Shown: piece by piece, positions 35,541-45,061 of the stretch
Layout of the letters: the number at the start of each line of letters is the position of its first letter
Numbering within the stretch: position 1 is the stretch's first letter
Assembly (NCBI GenBank): GCA_002083365.1
Contig: LVWS01000007.1
Location: 1 to 64,000 of the forward strand
DNA length: 64,000 bases
DNA from: Nitrospira sp. SG-bin1
GTDB taxonomy: Bacteria > Nitrospirota > Nitrospiria > Nitrospirales > Nitrospiraceae
Direction: 5' to 3'
Made by a program: the position numbers and the translations under genes
Notes under the pieces: generated by a model
The model's database searches: none
What the model saw: the letters and a program-made list of their open reading frames with translations, nothing else
What the model was told of the DNA's origin: nothing

Positions 35541-36030
35541 GACATTCTCAGGCTACTTTACGCTGCAACTTTTGCTTTCCTCGTACCCATGAATACCGCA
35601 CCGCATCCTTGACCTTTCCCAGGCACCTTCTCCTTCATGACCAGCCCACCTGCACATATCATGTGGTCTGCAACGGATGTGCCCTTATGATCACTTGCCT
35701 AGCGACGTTATACGCCTTTGTATCGCTCCACCTTCGCGATACATGGTTCTTCACCGAGGAAACAGTGTGAGACAAACTGTCGGCGGGGGCATAAGGTGTC
35801 TACGGTCATTCTCCCGGAAGAGCCCATTTGATGCGATCGACATATCATGTAATGGCCTAGGCGAAACCGGTGAATGTGACTACCACGGGTCATACAACTG
35901 TTCGGTCCTCAACGGTGGATTCTGCATAAGCCGATAGACCCATGCACAGCACATCGATAGAAGAGATAGAACTCAGATTGGAAAACATTTTGCAGATACA
36001 TAGTCGTAAGCAAACTAACAGGAACCAATA
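35541..36030. other. Gene-poor, A+T-richer stretch, 490 bp
   Basis: No convincing coding region is seen. A 29-codon frame at 35942-36031 ends in TAATG, sharing a base with the next gene start, but it has no ribosome site. Base composition is visibly richer in A+T than the nuo region, which may point to acquired DNA. Confidence 0.45.
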
Positions 36031-36252
36031 ATGTGTCCTAACGATGGCCGAACGTTTACCGCTGTTCTTTTGTTCTTCGCCCTCCCTGCGTTTTTAATGA
36101 TGACGTCTTCCTGTACCTTTTACAGCGTAGAGCACGCGAAAAGGAATCCATACAGCGAGTACAAACAGGTGGGCGGGGAACACGGCGTCTGTAGAGATCT
36201 AAAGGCGACGGGCTGTGAAGACATCCCCGACTCATACTCATCTTATCGATGA
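36031..36252 (+). CDS. Small putative lipoprotein
   Basis: The frame encodes 73 residues, with AGGAA before the ATG. An N-terminal hydrophobic stretch ends in M-T-S-S-C, a fair lipobox with Cys28. The mature part is charged, with three further Cys-containing positions spread through G-V-C-R-D and G-C-E-D. I do not recognise a family. The gene is isolated in an A+T-richer patch. Confidence 0.45.
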   Translation: MCPNDGRTFTAVLLFFALPAFLMMTSSCTFYSVEHAKRNPYSEYKQVGGEHGVCRDLKATGCEDIPDSYSSYR

Positions 36253-36412
36253 ATCGAATTCAGTCCTAGTCGCCATGTGGTCTTGGTGAGTCGAGAAGGG
36301 TTGCGCTGTAGTATTTCATGAGGGCATGCATAATGCTTGCTCTCTTCTAGTTAGTTTGTCCATTCACTGTATTTCTGTATTGTTGTTGTCCACAAAGAGG
36401 AGGATCTACATC

Positions 36413-37438
36413 ATGGAGCGGTCAATTGTTATGATTTCGTCTCTCGCATTTCTTACCTGGTCAGGTTGTCAAAGCACCGTTGCCCAAGCCGAACGAACCA
36501 AGACCGTCACCACTACTGTGACGGCTGCCGCCCCTCCGAACGATACAAAAACAACGGAGCGTAAGACTCAACGACAGAACTCCCCTCTTCCACCGACTGC
36601 CGCCTCAGGTGAGGTGCCATCGCGGATCCCGATCGTCGAAGAAGAGATGCAGGTCAGCACCAAGAAGGTGGAAGGCAATAGGGTCCGCATCATGATCAAC
36701 CCGGTGGAAACCCCGGTGACGGAATCTGTACCGGTGAAACGAGAACAGGTCGTCGTGGAACGCATTCCCGTCCGGGAAGGCGATCAGTCGATCACGGATT
36801 ACTCATTCCAGCCGAAGACATTCGAAGTGACGGCGATGACGGAAATTCCGACGGCCACCATCCAACCGGTCATGACGAATATGGTCACGGTTCGAAAGCA
36901 AGAGGTCGTCCGGAACCAGACGGTGGAAGACACGCTCAAGGGTACCAAAGCGGAAGTGACGCGTGAGCCGCAAAGCATCGCTTCTGCCGACATCACCCCG
37001 GTCGGTCGCGAGTTGAAAGGCTCATCCGCAGGGCTCTCCGCGCCGCTCATGCTGCCGTCGGCCCAGTCCGTGACGTATCCGTTCACGTTCGCGGAGGTCA
37101 AACAGCGTCTGGTCATCGACAAGCGGGAGGTCCCGTCGGAAAAAGTGCGGATCTCCATTCAACCGACCGAGCGGAATGCGCGCGAGACGGTGCAACTCCG
37201 TGATGAAGTGATCGTGATCGAACGGACGCCGCATACAGAGATGGCCGGCGGTGTGCCGAATGGAACGTTTGCTCCACAGAGCATCGAAGTAACGATGATG
37301 AAAGAAGTGCCGGTCGTGGAAAAGCGCCAAAAGGTAAAAGAGTGGTTGACCATTCGCAAGGAGGACGGGCAGGAACAACGCATGGTGGAGTCGAAGCTGA
37401 AAGAGACCAACCTCGCCCTCGTGGTTCCAGAGGAATGA
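36413..37438 (+). CDS. Exported DUF2382 (YsnF-like) protein with two repeats
   Basis: The protein has 341 residues. The ATG at 36413 has AGGAGG at 8 bases; the frame upstream to 36326 is unsupported. An N-terminal hydrophobic segment ends at L-T-W-S-G-C, an imperfect lipobox. Two DUF2382-like units follow (about 75-200 and 225-340), each with E-E/K-x-x-V/L-x-x-x-K-x-x-V/E, P-V-x-R-E-x-V-V-V-E-R-x-P and E-V-T-x-M-x-E-x-P. DUF2382 is linked to stress resistance in several bacteria; its biochemistry is unknown. A GC hairpin follows at 37451. Confidence 0.75.
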   Translation: MERSIVMISSLAFLTWSGCQSTVAQAERTKTVTTTVTAAAPPNDTKTTERKTQRQNSPLPPTAASGEVPSRIPIVEEEMQVSTKKVEGNRVRIMINPVETPVTESVPVKREQVVVERIPVREGDQSITDYSFQPKTFEVTAMTEIPTATIQPVMTNMVTVRKQEVVRNQTVEDTLKGTKAEVTREPQSIASADITPVGRELKGSSAGLSAPLMLPSAQSVTYPFTFAEVKQRLVIDKREVPSEKVRISIQPTERNARETVQLRDEVIVIERTPHTEMAGGVPNGTFAPQSIEVTMMKEVPVVEKRQKVKEWLTIRKEDGQEQRMVESKLKETNLALVVPEE

Positions 37439-37450
37439 GGGGGCCATATC

Positions 37451-37475
37451 GGAGCGGCTCCTAGAGGGCCGCTCC
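37451..37475 (+). terminator. GC-rich hairpin after the DUF2382 gene
   Basis: GGAGCGGC (37451-37458) pairs with GCCGCTCC (37468-37475) around a 9-base loop. The following bases include GTTTCGTTTCG rather than a clean T-tract, so termination is likely but not certain. Confidence 0.5.
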
Positions 37476-37934
37476 GATTACCGTTTCGTTTCGACACCGA
37501 TCATTCGGAGGTCAGCCTCTGAACATATTGCAGTGGTTTTGAACATCGGCGGCGGCGATCTCCCGAATCATCTCCACGAGCCTACTCCCCATTGAAGCGT
37601 AAACAGCTGATCATACATCTCAAGAATCGTCCGTTATCCACCGAGGTCAAGATTGGCAACTCGCTCATGCCTATGCTTCTCTTACGGACTGTACCGCGTC
37701 GATGCCATTGTGGTGCTATGACATCTCCCAGGCCTAGCTCGGGAAAGATTCACATACAATAACGTCATGATTGATGTGCTGTGGATGATTGTCATTGATA
37801 CGCCATGCGTCCTGGCGATGAGGGATAAGCTGTCTCTTCCTACTGGCTTCGTACAACGCAGCACACATGGTTGAGTTTGAACTGCTGATGGGGAAAAGGT
37901 CCGCTACAAAAGCGCCGGGAGAGAAGTGGCCATA
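37476..37934. other. Intergenic region, 459 bp
   Basis: No gene was recognised between the hairpin and the FtsH-type gene. Short frames on both strands lack ribosome sites. It should hold the promoter of the FtsH gene. Confidence 0.4.
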
Positions 37935-40061
37935 ATGGCAGGACTAAAGACGACCCACCGAGGGAATGCTTGGCCGAACGAACGTCTCAAGGAACAGACG
38001 GGGCAACCGAAAACCAACGATATGGCCGATCAGACCCCGATGCCTCCGCGGCGCACATGGATCTGGTTCTTAGCCCTCTTGGTCGTAAATTACTTTATCG
38101 TCCGGCTTTTCCTGCCCGGTCCCGAAGAACCCACCACCGTGCCCTACACGTTCTTCAAAAACCAGGTAGGGAGCGGAAACGTCGGCGCGATTTACAGCGA
38201 AGGGGAGACCATTACCGGCCGCTTCATCACCCCGGTGGCCTACCCGTCGACGGAGGACAAGGGCGCGACGCCTTCGAATCAACGACAGGCCGGGGGGAAT
38301 CAAAATCGGCCGACTCCTACGACCCCCTCGGCCATGACGACACACTTTCGGACCATCCTGCCGGCCTTCGTGGACGATGGCCTCGAAGCGTTTTTGATCA
38401 AAAATAGAGTGGAGATCAGCGCGAAGCCGATCCAAGAGCAAGCCAACTCTTTCCTTACGTTGCTGTTCAGTTTTGGCCCGGCCCTTCTCTTCATTGGCTT
38501 TTATATCTGGCTCTTTCGGCGAGCGGCGCAGCAGGGCAGTGGCTTGATGAGCGGGGGGATGATGGGCATCGGAAAGAGCAAGGCCCGCCGCTATGACCAG
38601 GAAAAGGAAACCAAGGTCAGATTTGACGACGTGGCGGGCATTGACGAGGCCGAGAACGAGCTGGTCGAAATCGTGGACTTCCTCAAGGACACGGCCAAGT
38701 ACACGCGGCTTGGCGGCACCGCCCCGAAAGGCGTGCTCCTCGTCGGCGCGCCCGGCACGGGGAAGACGCTGCTGGCCAAAGCGGTCGCAGGAGAGGCGGG
38801 GGTTCCGTTTTTCTCCATGAGCGCGGCGGAGTTCGTCGAAATGATCGTCGGCGTGGGGGCGGCCCGGGTACGGGACCTCTTCAAGGAGGCGCGCGAACAT
38901 GCGCCGGCGATTATTTTTATCGACGAGCTCGATGCCATTGGCCGGGCCCGTGGGCACATGGCGATCGGCGGCTCGAGTGAGCAAGAGCAGACGCTGAATC
39001 AAATTCTCACTGAAATGGACGGCTTCTCGAGCCGCGAAGGCATCATCGTCTTGGCCGCGACGAATCAGCCGGACGTGCTGGACAAAGCGCTGTTACGTCC
39101 CGGCCGCTTCGACCGCCGGATCGTGGTCAATCTGCCGGATAAGGCGGGACGTGAGGCCATTCTCAAAGTCCACACCAGGAATGTGCCGCTCGCCGATGAC
39201 GCGATCCTCGGCGACCTCGCGGCCGCGACACCAGGCTTTTCAGGAGCCGACATCAGGAACCTCGTCAACGAGGCGGCGCTGCTGGCTGCACGGCGCGGAC
39301 AACAAGAGGTCCGTCACAAAGACTTTCTCGATGCGCTTGAGAAAATCGTGCTCGGCCCCGAGCGGCCTATTCTCCTGAGCCAAGCCGACCGCAAGCGAAT
39401 CGCCTTTCACGAAGGAGGCCACGCCATCCTGGGCCTGGTCGTGCCCGGCGCTGATCCGGTGAACCGAGTCTCCATCGTTCCTCGGGGTCAAGCCCTCGGC
39501 GTGACCTATCAGCGACCCGAGAGCGACCGTTACAACTATCCCGAACCCTATCTTCGCGCCAGGATCATCGGCATGCTGGGCGGGCGAGCGGCCGAGGAAA
39601 TTGTCTACGGAACCAAAACGACAGGAGCCGAGAACGACATCGAGCAAGCGACCGACTTGGCGCGTCGGATGGTCACGCGATGGGGCATGAGTGACCGACT
39701 CGGTCTGGTGCAGCTGGCGCCCAAAGACAACCCTTATTTAAATGGGTCACCTGGATACATGGGAGCGAAACCATTCAGCGAGGAGACCGCCAAAGCGATC
39801 GATGGCGAAGTGCTGAAGATCCTTCATGAGAGCCATGAGCAGGCCAAGGAACTGCTCACGGCGCATCGGAAACAGCTTGATGCGCTGGCCGACGCCTTAC
39901 TGGCTCGTGAGACGCTCAATGAGGTGGAGATCCTCGAAGTGACCGGACTCCCGCCCGCTCGCCCATTGGACAGCGGAATATTGGCCGCGTCTGCTTCACT
40001 TGCAGCAAGTACAGAGGCAGTTCGAGCTTTTCCGTCTTCTTCGTCACACTCAAACGACTAG
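37935..40061 (+). CDS. ftsH: FtsH-type ATP-dependent zinc metalloprotease
   Basis: The protein has 708 residues, longer than usual (about 610-650). The ATG at 37935 is near GGGAGAGAAG; a GTG at 37926 is possible. TM1 lies at about 41-60. A periplasmic loop follows with a Gln/Asn/Pro-rich insert (about 95-125). TM2 lies at about 175-195. The AAA domain has Walker A G-A-P-G-T-G-K-T (271-278), Walker B I-I-F-I-D-E-L-D and the pore motif F-V-E-M. The protease domain has H-E-G-G-H (492-496). It degrades membrane and soluble proteins. Gene context gives no operon partner. Confidence 0.92.
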   Translation: MAGLKTTHRGNAWPNERLKEQTGQPKTNDMADQTPMPPRRTWIWFLALLVVNYFIVRLFLPGPEEPTTVPYTFFKNQVGSGNVGAIYSEGETITGRFITPVAYPSTEDKGATPSNQRQAGGNQNRPTPTTPSAMTTHFRTILPAFVDDGLEAFLIKNRVEISAKPIQEQANSFLTLLFSFGPALLFIGFYIWLFRRAAQQGSGLMSGGMMGIGKSKARRYDQEKETKVRFDDVAGIDEAENELVEIVDFLKDTAKYTRLGGTAPKGVLLVGAPGTGKTLLAKAVAGEAGVPFFSMSAAEFVEMIVGVGAARVRDLFKEAREHAPAIIFIDELDAIGRARGHMAIGGSSEQEQTLNQILTEMDGFSSREGIIVLAATNQPDVLDKALLRPGRFDRRIVVNLPDKAGREAILKVHTRNVPLADDAILGDLAAATPGFSGADIRNLVNEAALLAARRGQQEVRHKDFLDALEKIVLGPERPILLSQADRKRIAFHEGGHAILGLVVPGADPVNRVSIVPRGQALGVTYQRPESDRYNYPEPYLRARIIGMLGGRAAEEIVYGTKTTGAENDIEQATDLARRMVTRWGMSDRLGLVQLAPKDNPYLNGSPGYMGAKPFSEETAKAIDGEVLKILHESHEQAKELLTAHRKQLDALADALLARETLNEVEILEVTGLPPARPLDSGILAASASLAASTEAVRAFPSSSSHSND

Positions 40062-40194
40062 CGGGACCAGCGTCCAGGCGGTTTCTCACGGTCAGGCTGT
40101 CGGTATCTTGACCCTCTGTCATCATCCACCCACCCACCATCGCTGGATGGTTCTTCGATAGCGGCCTAAATTGGAACGCGAAACTAGAAATTCA

Positions 40195-41136
40195 TCAAGC
40201 GGCTTGTCGATCATCCGTCGTTTCGCCGGCACCCTGCTGTCGCTCGGTGGCCGCATGTTCGATCTCCGCGTTGATTTCACCGCCGACGAGAAGGACCATC
40301 CCGCTCCAATAAAGCCACAGCATCAGGACGACCACTCCGGCGATGGAGCCATATACCTTGTTGTAGTCGCCGAAATTATCGACGTACAATTTGAAACCGA
40401 GCGACACGACCAGCCACATAAACACGGCAAATGCCGAACCCGGAGAGACCCATCTCCAGTCTTGATCGATGTCGGGACAGAAGTAGTACAGCACGCCGAC
40501 CACGAACAACATGAGCAGGACCACGACCGGCCACTGCAGCACGTTCCAGGCGAATACAAACAGCGGGCCCAATCCCACAAAGTCGGCGATCCATGTCCCG
40601 ATGCCGGGCCCGTACAGAACGAGCGTCAACGAAAGCATGACGAACCCGGCCAAGGCCAGCGTCAACGCGATTGAAATGAGCCGGACTTTCCAGAACGGCC
40701 GCGAATCTTCCTTCACGTCGTACACGACGTTCAACGCCTCCATGATGGCGACGACGCCGCTGGAGGACCACCAGAGGGTGGCCAACACGCCGAACGAGAG
40801 GATGTTCGTTCCGGCGCCCTGAGCCACCTGGGTCAGGAAGCGTTCCACCATGGACAGGGCATCTTCCGGAAGGACATTCTTCGCATACCCCATGAGCTGA
40901 GGCATGAACTCCCCGACGGAAAAGAACCCCATCAAGGCGGTGAGAAAGATCAGCGCGGGAAACAACGCCAAGAGGATGTAGTAAGACAGCTGCGCGGCCC
41001 GGCCAAGCAGTTCGTCCTTTTGAATCTGGTGCCATAATCGCCGGATCAGCTCCTTAAAGGGCAAGTCGCCCAACTTCCAGGGATTGTACGCCGGCGACGG
41101 GCTCGTGAGCGATGATTCCGCGGATGTCCGACTCAT
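40195..41136 (-). CDS. YihY/virulence factor BrkB family membrane protein
   Basis: The protein has 313 residues. Six or so membrane helices are seen, with A-A-Q-L-S-Y-Y-I-L-L-A-L-F-P-A-L near residue 45, L-W-W-S-S-S-G-V-V-A-I and Y-x-x-V-Y-G-S-I-A-G. These are hallmarks of YihY/BrkB. Function is debated (often misnamed RNase BN). The start overlaps the stop of the DUF748 gene by ATGA, so the two are co-transcribed from the right. Confidence 0.88.
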   Translation of the reverse strand: MSRTSAESSLTSPSPAYNPWKLGDLPFKELIRRLWHQIQKDELLGRAAQLSYYILLALFPALIFLTALMGFFSVGEFMPQLMGYAKNVLPEDALSMVERFLTQVAQGAGTNILSFGVLATLWWSSSGVVAIMEALNVVYDVKEDSRPFWKVRLISIALTLALAGFVMLSLTLVLYGPGIGTWIADFVGLGPLFVFAWNVLQWPVVVLLMLFVVGVLYYFCPDIDQDWRWVSPGSAFAVFMWLVVSLGFKLYVDNFGDYNKVYGSIAGVVVLMLWLYWSGMVLLVGGEINAEIEHAATERQQGAGETTDDRQAA

Positions 41137-43259
41137 GTGTTGCCTGCAAAACCGGGAAGAATGGCATTGAAGAATGCATTTTGAACGAGCGTGGCGATGA
41201 TCTGCCAGGTGCTGACTTCCGGATTGTCGAGCGCGCCGGACATATCGGCTTTGGTGGCGACCTCGTCACGCGGCTGATTCTCCAATAACGACATCACTCC
41301 TCCGACGACGGCCTTGTAGATCTGGCGGGACAACGCCTTGTCTTGGTCTTTATCGGGATCGTAGACGTCGACATCTCGGAACAACGGCTTGACGTACCCG
41401 TCAATACGGTTGTTGTGAACCGTGAGTTCGCTGAACAACGCAAACTTTCCATGATGCGTGTCGACATTGCCGTACGCACGCAGAACCTCGTTGAGTGCCG
41501 TCACATCCGTCCGAATGATCGTCACGGCCAAGTCGAAATCAGGACGCGGTTTTTCAGGACGAAAGGTCCCCGTCATCACCGTCGGACCGCTGCCCATGAA
41601 TTTCCCCGTCACCTTCACGACACCGGTCCCTTCCTCGAGCCGATTGCTGAAATTGTCCATGTCGGCATTGAGGTCGGCCAGAAACATGCGATAGTCGGGT
41701 TCCGTCGTTCGGTTGATGAAACCGACTTCACTGGAGAGGATCTTTCCGTGCCCCATCCGGAACACGAAGGAGGCATCTCGATGCGCCTTCGCGGCCTTGG
41801 TCACGCCGCGCCGAACTTGGCGCCGCTGCTTCTCCTGCGTTTCCGGCTTGTACACATAGTCGACCTTTCCCTTCTCCAACAGAAACGACTCCAACGCGAT
41901 CATGGTCCCCCGGTCGTGTTTCACCTGACCTTCCATTCTGAACAGCCCGTCGTGGATGTGCACGTTGTACGCTTTGGCAATGGGAGCGACGTCACGAAGC
42001 CGAAGACGATCGAGCCGAACCCGAGCATCGATCGCCGGCGTCGGTTGCGCAAAGAGATCGCCTCGGCCGTCGATCTCGACGAGTCCCTGTTCACCCAGCC
42101 GCACGCGCCCTTGTACTCGGGAGGGATATTCTCCTTTTTTGGACGCGACGTTGCGCACATCATGCACGGACGCCGTGAGCCCCCTGAGGTGAATAGGGTC
42201 GGCCTGGGATGCATGGCGATAGGTGACCGTTCCGTCGTCTATGACGGCCTCTCGAATGGACAGGGGAACCAGCGCAAGCATCTGCTTTTGCCATGTCGGA
42301 ACCTCGGCGGCCGCATCACCACCGGCTGCCGCGGTCCCCGCGGCAGCCGGTTGGTTCACATACTCGATCGCGGGACGCATGAGGCGGACACTGTCGATGG
42401 TGACGGCACGTTCGGAAGGACCGTATTCGATATGCCCGGCAAGCGAGACGCTTCCCGACTTGATGGGCAGGTCTGTCCGGCCGGCCGCAGTCAGGGCTTT
42501 GTCGATTTCCAATTGGTCGGCTCGGATTCCGACCTGCACCGCGGGCAACGGTTTGGCAAATGGATCAGCACGCCCGGTTATCTCCACCTCGGCATGGTCC
42601 AATAGGTTCGCGGTGACATGCATCTCCGCCGGGTACACGAGACTTTGTTCCGGCCGATTGGTGACATGCCGCACGACAACGTCAAGCGCCGTGACATGAA
42701 TCGGTTCAGCGGCAGGATGTCCCGCATAACTCACGGCACCGTTCTTAATGAAGAACGCCGATTCAAAAGGAACCATGTCCCGGACCTGATCCTGCCACAC
42801 GGCTTGATCGGCCTCGGGGGATTTCTCCCTCCCCTGCGCGATTGCAGTGTCCATCTGGAGTCGCGTCACGGAAACGACAGGATCACGAAGATGAATGTCG
42901 GCTGCCACTTTTCCAGTCAACAGCGGAGCGATCCTCGCGTCGATCACCAGTTTGGGAATATCCAGCAACTGAGGGTCCGGATGGGCCTTTTGCCGTACGA
43001 CGACGTCGTGCAGATCCACGGAAAGGGTGAGCGGATGAAGATCGAGCGTCCCGATGTGGAGACTGTACCCATCCATCGATCGATTGGCGGATTGTTCCAC
43101 ATATCGACGAAGCGGCTCATCCGCGAAATACGCGGCTGCAAGAACGAGGGCGACCAGGGCGACCATGCCGACCGCCATCCATTTGAGCCAACGAGGCATC
43201 ATGTCGCCATCATCACGTACTCCGAACCTGTGACGAATCGTTTCGGTCGCATCGCTCAT
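41133..43259 (-). CDS. DUF748 (AsmA-like) envelope protein
   Basis: The protein has 708 residues from the ATG at 43259, overlapping the preceding gene by ATGA; the longer frame to 43412 lies in that gene. A membrane anchor is at about 25-48. The rest is beta-rich with repeats of the form I-x-D-G-x-V/L, D-P-V-V-S-V-T-R and Y-G-P-S-E-R, typical of DUF748/AsmA-like proteins. These are long bridging proteins now linked to lipid transport across the periplasm in other bacteria. The C-terminus is in the periplasm. The assignment to lipid transfer is by family only. Confidence 0.8.
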   Translation of the reverse strand: MSDATETIRHRFGVRDDGDMMPRWLKWMAVGMVALVALVLAAAYFADEPLRRYVEQSANRSMDGYSLHIGTLDLHPLTLSVDLHDVVVRQKAHPDPQLLDIPKLVIDARIAPLLTGKVAADIHLRDPVVSVTRLQMDTAIAQGREKSPEADQAVWQDQVRDMVPFESAFFIKNGAVSYAGHPAAEPIHVTALDVVVRHVTNRPEQSLVYPAEMHVTANLLDHAEVEITGRADPFAKPLPAVQVGIRADQLEIDKALTAAGRTDLPIKSGSVSLAGHIEYGPSERAVTIDSVRLMRPAIEYVNQPAAAGTAAAGGDAAAEVPTWQKQMLALVPLSIREAVIDDGTVTYRHASQADPIHLRGLTASVHDVRNVASKKGEYPSRVQGRVRLGEQGLVEIDGRGDLFAQPTPAIDARVRLDRLRLRDVAPIAKAYNVHIHDGLFRMEGQVKHDRGTMIALESFLLEKGKVDYVYKPETQEKQRRQVRRGVTKAAKAHRDASFVFRMGHGKILSSEVGFINRTTEPDYRMFLADLNADMDNFSNRLEEGTGVVKVTGKFMGSGPTVMTGTFRPEKPRPDFDLAVTIIRTDVTALNEVLRAYGNVDTHHGKFALFSELTVHNNRIDGYVKPLFRDVDVYDPDKDQDKALSRQIYKAVVGGVMSLLENQPRDEVATKADMSGALDNPEVSTWQIIATLVQNAFFNAILPGFAGNT

Positions 43260-44251
43260 GATGCGTATCGAGCCCCATAGTCGGCCAGACCGTGACGCGG
43301 AAGGACATGCCGCCGTAGGCTGTCTTCGAAGAGATCGCGATTGATCGCTTGACCGGCGGCCGCACCCTGACCGGCGGCGATGATCATTTGGCAGTTGGCC
43401 GGTGTGACACAACCGGCGGCATACAGCCCCGGCACGGAGGTTCTCATGTCCCGATCGACGATGATCTGTCCCTCTTCATCCAATCGTGCGCCGACCTGTT
43501 CCGCCAAATCGTGATGATAAACGTCGCCGCGTGTCGCAAAGACCGCCTGCGCCGACAGGGACCGCCCGTCGTCCAAGGTCACAGCGGAGACGTGTCCCCG
43601 GTCGTGTGAAATCGATCGAATCGACTGCTGCATGACCGGAACGCCGTATTCCGCCAGCCATTCGGCATGCGCCTCGTCCCAACACGGTGGCTTCCCGTTC
43701 GTGCAGATCGCGACCTTGGAAGAAAACGACAGCATACTCAACGCATAGTCCGCCGCCTCATTGTTCCGTCCGATAATGACGGTGCTGCGGCCCTGTACAC
43801 GATATGCATCGCAGTCTTTACAGAAAAACAGACTTTTCCCCAGGCAGTCTTTCACCCCCGGGATCTCCGGGGGGACATGCGTGAGGCCGGTGGCCAATAA
43901 CACACGTTTGGCGATATAACACCTGGCGACACCCGTGAGCTCCAACATGCCCCCGTGGTTCCGTTTCAGATCGTGAATTTCATCATCCGCGACCTCGACC
44001 TCGAAGCGTTGAGCTTGGGCAAGCCCTCTGGCAAGCAGGTCGTTTCCGCTGATCCCATCCGGAAACCCCAGATAATTCTGTACATCCTGTTCCCATTTGG
44101 CCATGGAGTGTCCCGAATGGATCAACAACGTATCGCGTCGACTTCTGCCAAGATAGATGGCCGCCGATAACCCGGCCAAACCGCCTCCGACGACAATGGC
44201 GTCATAGACGTGATCTCGCGTAGACTCGTCTCCTCCGCCGGGCAACCCCAT
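43256..44251 (-). CDS. Thioredoxin-reductase-like FAD/NAD(P) oxidoreductase
   Basis: The protein has 331 residues. FAD motif D-A-I-V-V-G-G-G-L-A-G-L-S-A near 18, redox pair C144/C147 (F-F-C-K-D-C-D), NAD(P) loop I-I-G-R-N-N-E-A-A near 160 and C-terminal G-L-Y-A-A-G-C-V. C-K-D-C replaces the usual C-A-T/V-C, so the partner may not be standard thioredoxin. The start is 4 bases ahead of the DUF748 gene in reading order. With the ferritin-like gene just upstream it may serve redox or iron homeostasis. Confidence 0.85.
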   Translation of the reverse strand: MGLPGGGDESTRDHVYDAIVVGGGLAGLSAAIYLGRSRRDTLLIHSGHSMAKWEQDVQNYLGFPDGISGNDLLARGLAQAQRFEVEVADDEIHDLKRNHGGMLELTGVARCYIAKRVLLATGLTHVPPEIPGVKDCLGKSLFFCKDCDAYRVQGRSTVIIGRNNEAADYALSMLSFSSKVAICTNGKPPCWDEAHAEWLAEYGVPVMQQSIRSISHDRGHVSAVTLDDGRSLSAQAVFATRGDVYHHDLAEQVGARLDEEGQIIVDRDMRTSVPGLYAAGCVTPANCQMIIAAGQGAAAGQAINRDLFEDSLRRHVLPRHGLADYGARYAS

Positions 44252-44308
44252 GGCGTCATCGCCCCTCCGGCCCCGCCAAAGATCGTACGGTGCCGGAGCA
44301 AGAGACGG

Positions 44309-45040
44309 TCATTGCACTCCCGCCTCGCTCAAACACATCCGATCCATCCACTGGCGCAGCGCTTTCAGATGGCGGTCCTCTTCATGGAGCGCTTGACGGA
44401 AGTCGGCCACCATCTCGTCTTGTCCCATTTCCTTGGCGATCTTGATGAGCAGGACCCACCCGTCATTATCCGCCAGTTCCGCGACATGAATGGCGTGCAG
44501 GCTTTGCGCGATCGTCATTCGTGGGTCGGTAATGATCTGCAGCAACCCGATGGACGCCACGGCATTCGTATCGGCCATGGGCGTGACGCACGTCGGATCG
44601 GCGCCGAGTTGACGCAAGGCATCCCAGCAGACTCCGATGTGAGCCGCCTCCTCCGCGCGAAACTGCATCAGCTCCTCCAACGCGACCATCGTCGCTTCGT
44701 CTTTGCGGACCATGAACTTCCCGATGAGCGCATCGTACAATCTGGTCCCGGTTCGTTCGAACGCGAGCCGACCTCCCAGCTCGTCGATCAAGACTTCCGC
44801 GTGACGTCCCATGAGCTTTTGCATGCCGGCCTTCGCCACGCCCTTGACCGTGCCCGGCACCGGCACCGTGCCGACCGGCTCGGCTTCGGCGAGGTACGAT
44901 GCGCGCAATTCGGCCAGAGCCTGTTCATCACCCGCCGAAGTGGGAGGAAATTCACGTACGGCCTCTCCCATTTGCTTGGCTCCATCCGGCGACATGTCGA
45001 TTCCGGTTTGGTTCATACCCATCGATTGGGGGCTATCCAT
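44309..45040 (-). CDS. Ferritin-like diiron-fold protein
   Basis: The protein has 243 residues. Helical throughout, with a plausible set of diiron ligands: E95, E131 with H134 (E-E-A-A-H), E188 and E221 with H224 (E-E-D-R-H). This spacing suits a four-helix ferritin-like domain. No signal peptide is present. It may store iron or act as an oxidase or peroxidase. It is in the same direction as the neighbours 43256-44251 and 45062-45556. Confidence 0.75.
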   Translation of the reverse strand: MDSPQSMGMNQTGIDMSPDGAKQMGEAVREFPPTSAGDEQALAELRASYLAEAEPVGTVPVPGTVKGVAKAGMQKLMGRHAEVLIDELGGRLAFERTGTRLYDALIGKFMVRKDEATMVALEELMQFRAEEAAHIGVCWDALRQLGADPTCVTPMADTNAVASIGLLQIITDPRMTIAQSLHAIHVAELADNDGWVLLIKIAKEMGQDEMVADFRQALHEEDRHLKALRQWMDRMCLSEAGVQ

Positions 45041-45061
45041 TCTCGGTACCTCCTTTGTGTC

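Noticed and set aside
35677..35937. 86-codon plus-strand frame
   Set aside because: No ribosome site, no family features, and unusual composition.
41343..42605. 420-codon plus-strand frame
   Set aside because: Antisense to the DUF748 gene, which has clear family features and a coupled start.
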